Below are positions 57,971-64,000 of a stretch of 64,000 bases of DNA, in pieces. The notes beneath the pieces are model-generated. The model was given only the letters and a program-made list of their open reading frames with translations. It was not told where the DNA came from and searched no databases. Source of the DNA: Hydnum rufescens UP504. Taxonomy: Eukaryota > Basidiomycota > Agaricomycetes > Cantharellales > Hydnaceae. The stretch is from positions 1 through 64,000 of the forward strand of contig MU129102.1 of NCBI GenBank assembly GCA_014904985.1, in the 5' to 3' direction. The position numbers were made by a program, and so were the translations under genes. Every line of letters starts with the position of its first letter. The first letter of the stretch is position 1.

Positions 57971-60048
57971 ATGACCAAAGCTATCGGTATCGACCTTGGG
58001 ACAAGTTATTCCTGTGTAGGTGTTTGGCAGAACAACCGTGTCGAAATCATTACCAATGATCGTGAGTTGCTTCTTCAAACACCACAAAACCATTTACTGA
58101 CTCCTTACGCAGAGGGTAACCGCACAACACCATCCTATGTCTCATTCTCTGGCTCCCAACGTCTCATTGGCGATGCGGCAAAGGACAAGGTTGCCATGAA
58201 CCCTGTCAACACGTATGTTGTTCCATATCTTCCCTATTCCTGGTTCGTTGTCTGGACTGCCCGTTATCCAGTGTGTTTGACATTAAGCGCCTCATTGGGC
58301 GTAAATTCGACGATCCAGGGGTCCAATCGGATATCGAGCATTATCCCTTCAAAGTGATCAACAAGGACGGTAAGCCTAACGTCCAGGTCGAGTTCCGTGG
58401 TGAGATCAAGGTGTTTGTGAGTGTGTACCCCCATGATCGCCATCATTTTCGTTCCCATCTCACCCTCGTTTCTGATGCGATTGATAGTCTCCCGAAGAGA
58501 TTTCATCCATGATCCTTCTCAAGATGAAGGAAACCGCTGAGTCGTATTTGGGTCACCCCGTCATGGATGCTGTTATTAGCGTCCCCGCCCACTTCAACTA
58601 TTCGCAGCGACAGGCAACGAAGGACGCCGGTGTTATTGCGGGCCTTAATGTTCTTCGTATCGTCAACGAGCCCACTGCTGCTGCCATTGCCTACGGTCTT
58701 GATAAGAAGGCCCCTAGCGAGCGCAACGTTCTCATCTTCGATCTAGGCGGTGGAACCCTCGATGTGTCCCTTTTGACCATCAATGGGAATACCTTCAAAG
58801 TCAAGGCCACTGCCGGTAACACCCACTTAGGGGGGGAAGATTTTGATAACCGTCTTGTCAGTCACTTTACCATGGAATTCAGGCAAAAACACAAGAAAGG
58901 TCAACTCGTTCTTCTATTAAAACTTCTTTACTTAATTGATTCTATTCTTTGATTCATAGATCTTTCGACAAATCCCCGGTCTCTTCGTCGCCTCCGCACG
59001 GCTTGCGAACGTGCAAAGCGCACGCTCTCCTCTGCTGCTCGCGCTTCGATCGAAATCGACACCCTGTACGAAGGTATCGATTTCTACACCTCACTCACTC
59101 GCGTGCGTTTAGAAGAACTGTGTCAGGACCTTTTCCGCGGTACACTCGAGCCCGTCGAGAAAGTCTTGCGGGATTCGCAGATCGACAAGTCCGACGTGCA
59201 TGAGATCGTCTTGGTCGGTGGGTCGACGCGAATTCCTTATATCATCAAGCTCGTGTCCGACTTCTTCAACGGAAAGGAGCCCACCAAGTCCATCAACCCG
59301 GATGAGGCCATCGCATACGGTGCCGCGGTGGGGGCGGCCATCTTGTCTGGGGATACCTCCAAAAAGATTCAAGATCTTGTGTGTCTTGATGTTACCTCTC
59401 TGTCCGCAGGTATCGAGATGGCTGGGGGTGTCTTCAGAACCCTGATCAAGCGAAACTCGGTATTTATATCGCACAAGTGTATATTGTCTTTTTATTGATG
59501 AATCATTCCTCCAATAGAGGTTACCGGCGAAATACTTCGAGGAGTTCACTACGACCTCGGATAACCAGACTGCCGTGAGGATCCAGGTGTACGAAGGCGA
59601 ACGTGCACACACAAAGGACAACCACTTGATCGGCAAGTTCGAACTCCTTGGCATCCCTCCGGTACCCCGAGGTGTGCCTCGAATCGAAGTCACTTTCGAT
59701 ATCGACGTGGACGGTGTCCTCGCCGTGTCCATGGTAGACAAGGCGGCGGGTAAATTGTCACACATCGTGATCACGGCCAATGAGGACCGGCTGCCAAGGA
59801 AAGAGATTGCGCGCATGGTCGTTGATGCAGCGAATTTCAGGGAGGAGGATGAAGATGCCGCTGCACGCATGACGGCGAAGAGCACCCTCGAGTTATACGC
59901 CTCCAGCCTGGACGACTCGGCCGAAAAACTCAACAAGGCGATCACGGCGACAATTTCGTGGGTCGGTGCGAACCAGGAGGCAAGGAAGGAGGAGTACATT
60001 GAGAAGCAGAAGGAGCTCGAGACAATTGTTGCGAATCTATTCAGGTAG
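57971..60048 (+). CDS. Hsp70 chaperone, copy d (intact, lacks C-terminal tail)
   Basis: Best-preserved copy. Exons 57971-58061, 58113-58212, 58272-58416, 58488-58899, 58960-59459 and 59518-60048 sum to 1779 nt, giving an unbroken 592-residue protein; typical cytosolic Hsp70s are near 650. Motifs: [33 protein letters not shown] across the first intron, [59 protein letters not shown], and the substrate-domain [17 protein letters not shown]. It stops after IVANLFR, before the lid tail. Downstream, out of use, a GGPEGFPGAPGGFP segment and GPTVE-stop-VES remain. It should keep ATPase and peptide binding but lose the EEVD contact to TPR co-chaperones (inference). Confidence 0.9.
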
Positions 60049-61224
60049 GGGGTGGCTGGTGGCCCCGAGGGCTTCCCTGGTGCACCTGGTGGTTTCCCAG
60101 TGCTGCCCCTGACAACGGTCCCACCGTCGAATAGGTCGAGTCGACAAGTGAGGGCCTATGTGGTCCAAAACATACCACACACCCTCGCTGTGTATCTGCC
60201 GTCTCACTGTCTCTCCTCCGCCGATCATCTCCAACCTCTATTTGTCTTTCTCTGGGGCTGTTCTTGCATATATCTATTTCCCAGTTTATGAATGACCTTG
60301 GCCATTTTGCTGCCCTTTTGTGGCATATTGTGGCATAATTTAAGTCGAGCAGTACCTACACGATCTTAGAATGTAAATAAGATCGACGCCTTTCTTGGAG
60401 GGATGAGGCTGCGGACTATATCCATGCAATTGATATATGGCTATGGCTTCCCCATATATTAAATCCATCCTTCCTTTCCATTGATAGTTCCTTAGGATAT
60501 TTGTTTCTGCAATGTCATAATATAGGTCAAGCCTATAAGTCATTGATCTGATATTCTCTGCATACCTGCACAATTCTCTAAGTGGAGGTCGCACTGAGAA
60601 CCAGGTAAGTTATAGTACTACCGAATGCCTCATCCCTAGCGATAATCAACGGGAACAATTTCCCCATTACTGTATGATTTATCACATACTCCACTAGAAC
60701 CACAAAGATATCCTACCCATCTTTCAACTCCTAGATTGAGCTTGGCCTCTCCCCTTAAGGCCTGGTCGGATTCCTCCATCTAAATATATAGTCTATACCA
60801 TAGTGCTTCTGGAAATGCATCAGTGCCACTACATGGAGATCCAACTGAGGCTACTACTGAAGCGCCTGGGTGTTCCAGCAAAGTGTCACACGTGTACATT
60901 GGATTTGGAGAGGTTTTAAAATCGTTCTCCCTCAGTGCGAGGTGGAGTATAAGGCAGAGATGGGTGAAATCCAGGGCAGTATGTCCTACTTGTGACGCAC
61001 TTATCGAGCAAGGGATGATAAGTGTGGTGTTTTGGAGTCAAGTCCTCGTCGCCTCACGGTGAGGGGGCATCGAAGATGACATATGTTAGTACAAATCAAT
61101 ATGGATCCCATGAGTACGATTTTAATGAACCAGGACGAAGAAATAGTTTAAAAAAAACGAGACTGCGACATGGTAGACTTGACGGTATAACATCAGATTA
61201 ACAGAAGTCAAAGGTACTGAGTCC
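60049..61224. other. 3' flank of Hsp70 copy d
   Basis: Holds the eroded Gly/Pro tail of copy d (60052-60135), then non-coding sequence similar to the flank of copy b (50570-51916). No gene supported. Confidence 0.6.
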
Positions 61225-64000
61225 CTAGTCTTGACTTGGAAGAATGGATACCCCACCACGCTTTTTGATACCCTGGATATGATTGCACGCGTTAAGATGC
61301 GAAGCATTTCGATGAATTAGAGCCATTCCCACCTTTTCTACCCATTCAACATACGCCTGCAGCTCAACGCCACCAAACTCGATGCCGATGCTAAAATTAA
61401 GGACCCAGATATGCGCCGGCTGGGCCCCGATTCGTCGTTCCAGATCCTCCGGACATGCCGCTAAGATCTGCGGAGAGGTCAGCATACTTCCATGAAACCA
61501 CTCCTTAATCCTGGGAGACGATGGGTGTGAGGCCGTGCGTGAGACCGGCCCTCGGGATCACGCATGAATCGAGGCGCCTTCTGGTCCAGGAGTGAAGGCA
61601 TATAGCGGGACGGAGAAAGTCCTGAGTTGAGGGTTCCCTGTTCTATAGTACACATGATGTAAGCACTTGACACGCTTCGTTGGGTCTTGGATGAATCTGG
61701 TTCTGCGTAAGTCATACACAATTCAGAGGGACATTCCGGCTATTGATCCTGGGTATCAAACGCACCTGGCTACAACTGCAGACCATGCGTTCATGAACGT
61801 CGATCTCATACCATCAGCCCACCGATGAATTCGACGACCGTTGGTGTTCCTTATCTTGAGGGTCAATATAGACTCCCACATATCTGTTCCATAAGAATAT
61901 CTGCAGCACGGCCGATCTACACTGTCAGTCTCGGCTGAGTCCCAAGTATCGCCGCGCCCTCCGCAGCTGGCTTTGCCCTAAAAGCACCCTTTAAGCAAGC
62001 AAGCAAGTCCCCAAGCTCATTGGAGCTCACGTCGAGTCATCCACGACCAGTGATCTGTCGGTTCTCCTTGGCCATCTCGGCAATGAGTTTCCGGCATAAA
62101 TACTGGCTTTTACTGAAACCTCCAACAAGAAAAATGCGCTGTTTATGGATATCCATTCGTAAAGGAGTACATGGGATATATGTGATATGCTGCCTTGATC
62201 TCGGAAGCCGCGTCTGCTTTCTTCAGGGCAGCCACGATCATGTCGACGTACGGGTCGAAGGAGGCCGCACCGTCTCTGAGAATATTCAAGAAGTCCACGT
62301 CAATTTTCTTCCTGAAAGAGAAAATAGACATTACTCCCTTTATCGGGACCACTTCCACTGAGCTCTCGGACTCGGGGGAACTGTCCGCCCCCCCAGGTGC
62401 AGAATTCTGGATCCCGGAAGCCTGTGCTTCGTTTCCATTCGAAGGGAACGTCGATATCGCTCCCTCGGGCGGTTGCGACTCTTTGGGGACCTCGCCGTTG
62501 GGGGGATTGCGTGCTGCCTCGAGAACAGGTTCATTTTTCATGTTGATCACCTTTGCTTCATCCGGGGACATAGACATCGCTCCCTCGATCGGGCCCGGCT
62601 CATTTTCCCCCTTGCCGGTGACGAGATCTCCTGGCACGTCGAGTGAAGAGTCATTTTTGATGCTAAGTACCTTTTCCTTGCTTTTGGAAAGAGAGGATAA
62701 TGATATCTCTCCCTCGGACGCCACCGACTCTTCTGTTACCTCATAGTTCAAGGAAGTGGCCGCACCCTCCTGTGCAAGCTCATTTTCGAGGCGGATCGCG
62801 TTCTCTAAGATGCGTATTATCTGCTCTAAGATCCTGAGGACCTTCGCTAAGAGGAGTAATGTTTTCTGGATCATACGCTGGGCGTTTTCTATGAGATCCC
62901 GCATGTTGATTTCATGCGGTTCGGTAAAGGGTTCGCCAAATTCGGCATAGGCAGCCTTGTCTGAGTTGCCCGAATCCCTTTGAGCAGCCCGTGCGACGAA
63001 AATGGCACCAGCCGGGACAGCTGGCCCAAGGAATGGTGTAAGGAAATGGCTCGCCGGGAGTCAGGAACTGACTCACACGCTGACGCTCGTGTCTCTTTCA
63101 GGAGGAGGGAGGGTTCCGTTCTGGTAACTTCGTATGTTGTGATGTCAACGGTGGAGCCGCCGGCGTCACAAATCGCGAACTGGACACCTCGCTATTGGAT
63201 GTATAGAAGATTTAGTTGGAGTATGGCCACCATACCCAGGTCGATATCACGAACCTTGAGCCAATCGGAACCGAACCCTCCGTTTAGCAGGCAAAAATGA
63301 ACGCACGCCTCTGCATCGGTGAGAAATCGAATTCGGGCCTTGTCTTCTGCGGATCTGGAAATCCGGCGACAATAGCTGCGTTCCGTAAGAAATGCTGCTC
63401 TCTTACTCCCCAGCCATTAGGGTGCGTGATGATAATATCCGCGGATTGGAAGTGCTTAGTCCACACCGTGGTGCCTTCGAGGACGTGTCCCTCGAAAAAG
63501 TGTCGAGTATGCTCTACCAGATAGGCCAGGTAGTCCGAATAAATTTGACTCAGAGTGACCCCATCGGGAAGATCTGACCAAGAAGTTAGTGAGTCTCATT
63601 ACAGGATGTTCCATTCATCAAGCGAAGGACCTGAAGTTTCAAATGTGTGCTCCGATTTCATCGTTTGTGGGTGCAGATGGAGTTTAAACAGCTTGGCAAG
63701 TTGCCAGCCCTTTTCCTTCGCTTGGGTGGCGTCCGGGATGAGTGCGGAGGCTCCACACTTTGCGGGCTAGGAACGCATGAGAGAGATATGAGCGATCCTT
63801 AGATTGAAACCTTCTCACCTTGTGTCTATCATACCATAGCAACGTAGGAACTCTAGGTTCGCTCGCGTTCCTTTGGTCGGGCCACTCGCATACCGATGTT
63901 ATCGATCTTGGACTACCTGTTTTACTCGTCGCATAAGCATTGCTTCCTTGTTCTCTGTAGGACATCTAACCTGGATACAGATAAGAGTACGCCACGGCGC
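61225..64000 (-). CDS. HSPA12-like Hsp70-family ATPase, copy B (5' end outside window)
   Basis: Paralogue of the 51917-54564 gene and continuing past the window edge. Visible in order: TGSPRSITSVCEWPDQ and VPTLLWYDRHKVRRFQSKD (63900-63800), VTLSQIYSDYLAYLVEHT, IITHPNGWGVREQHFLRNAA (about 63440), IRFLTDAEACVHFC-like segment (about 63330), CDAGGSTVDITTYEV (about 63170), AGAIFVARAAQRDSGNSDKAA and AYAEFGEPFTEPHEINMRD. Then come the coiled-coil/acidic insert and FRKKIDVDFLNILRDGAASF. The loop FLVGGFSKSQYLCRKLIAEM (about 62145) is followed by the C-terminal FSIGIEFGGVELQAYVEW. It converges on Hsp70 copy d exactly as copy A converges on copy b. Confidence 0.75.
62330..62880 (-). repeat. Coiled-coil and acidic repeat insert in HSPA12-like copy B
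   Basis: Starts with AKVLRILEQIIRILENAIRL (about 62850-62790), then repeat units opening EGEISLSSLSKSKEKVLSI, EGAMSMSPDEAKVINM, EGAISTFPSNGNEAQ and finally KGVMSIFSFRKK. That is three full units plus the terminal one, one more than copy A. Each unit has the plan [EK]G-x-[IM]-S, an acidic/Lys patch, and an N-rich end. Confidence 0.6.

Larger units (their letters stand above)
45137..64000. repeat. Tandem duplication of an Hsp70-Hsp70-HSPA12-like module
   Basis: Module 1 (about 45137-54564) holds Hsp70 a and b on plus and HSPA12-like A on minus. Module 2 (about 55987 to beyond 64000) holds Hsp70 c (truncated), d and HSPA12-like B in the same order and orientations. Copy a matches c and b matches d in flanks and tails, and the HSPA12-like copies match each other through introns. 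The left end of module 2 has been lost by truncation of copy c. Confidence 0.8.

Noticed and set aside
59109..59999. A 296-codon minus-strand frame opposite Hsp70 copy d
   Set aside because: Long antisense frames opposite Hsp70 genes are a well-known codon-usage artefact. This one also crosses the 59460-59517 intron and has no family motif.

Overview
The window is nuclear DNA of a filamentous basidiomycete, most likely an Agaricomycete. The evidence is short GT-AG introns (about 40-90 nt) in almost every gene, a NACHT-WD40 (NLR-like) gene with the N-terminal sequence style of mushroom-forming fungi, a FunK1-type kinase remnant, a Git3/cAMP-receptor-like 7TM receptor, a fungal P450, and Agaricomycete-style HSPA12-like ATPase genes. 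No bacterial operons, CRISPR arrays, rRNA or clear tRNA genes were seen.

Layout. 0-1 kb: a proline-rich minus-strand gene. 2.1-6.6 kb: a C2/NACHT/WD40 NLR-like gene whose WD40 part is seven near-identical 129-bp repeats. 6.9-9.4 kb: a convergent, decayed FunK1 kinase. From 4881 to 9359 I found no CpG dinucleotide at all, across two unrelated genes. 9570-17222: a complete minus-strand Ty3/gypsy chromodomain retrotransposon with 225/226-bp LTRs and a GTCGA target-site duplication. 17.2-18.7 kb: the C-terminal half of an ABCC transporter pseudogene. 19.0-21.8 kb: a divergent pair, a 7TM receptor and a small single-pass protein. 22.1-25.3 kb: a Nop4/RBM28-like multi-RRM ribosome-biogenesis protein. 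26-28 kb: a thaumatin-like remnant. 30-31.5 kb: a Ser-rich unknown protein. 34.1-36.5 kb: a cytochrome P450. 36.7-37.8 kb: a cytochrome b561 protein. 41.6-43.2 kb: cystathionine gamma-lyase.

From 45 kb to the end lies a chaperone cluster: four canonical cytosolic-type Hsp70 copies on the plus strand and two HSPA12-like ATPase genes on the minus strand. They form two tandem modules (about 45.1-54.6 and 56.0-64.0 kb), each with two Hsp70s running toward one HSPA12-like gene. None of the four Hsp70 copies keeps a normal C-terminal EEVD. The HSPA12-like genes carry an unusual coiled-coil plus acidic-repeat insert whose repeat number differs between the two copies.

Caution. Many genes, including conserved housekeeping ones, show isolated 1-nt frame breaks, mostly single-base losses. 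Some may be assembly errors, so 'pseudogene' is used with reserve. CGA-to-TGA stops and the CpG-free block cannot be explained that way; they look like deamination of methylated CpG.
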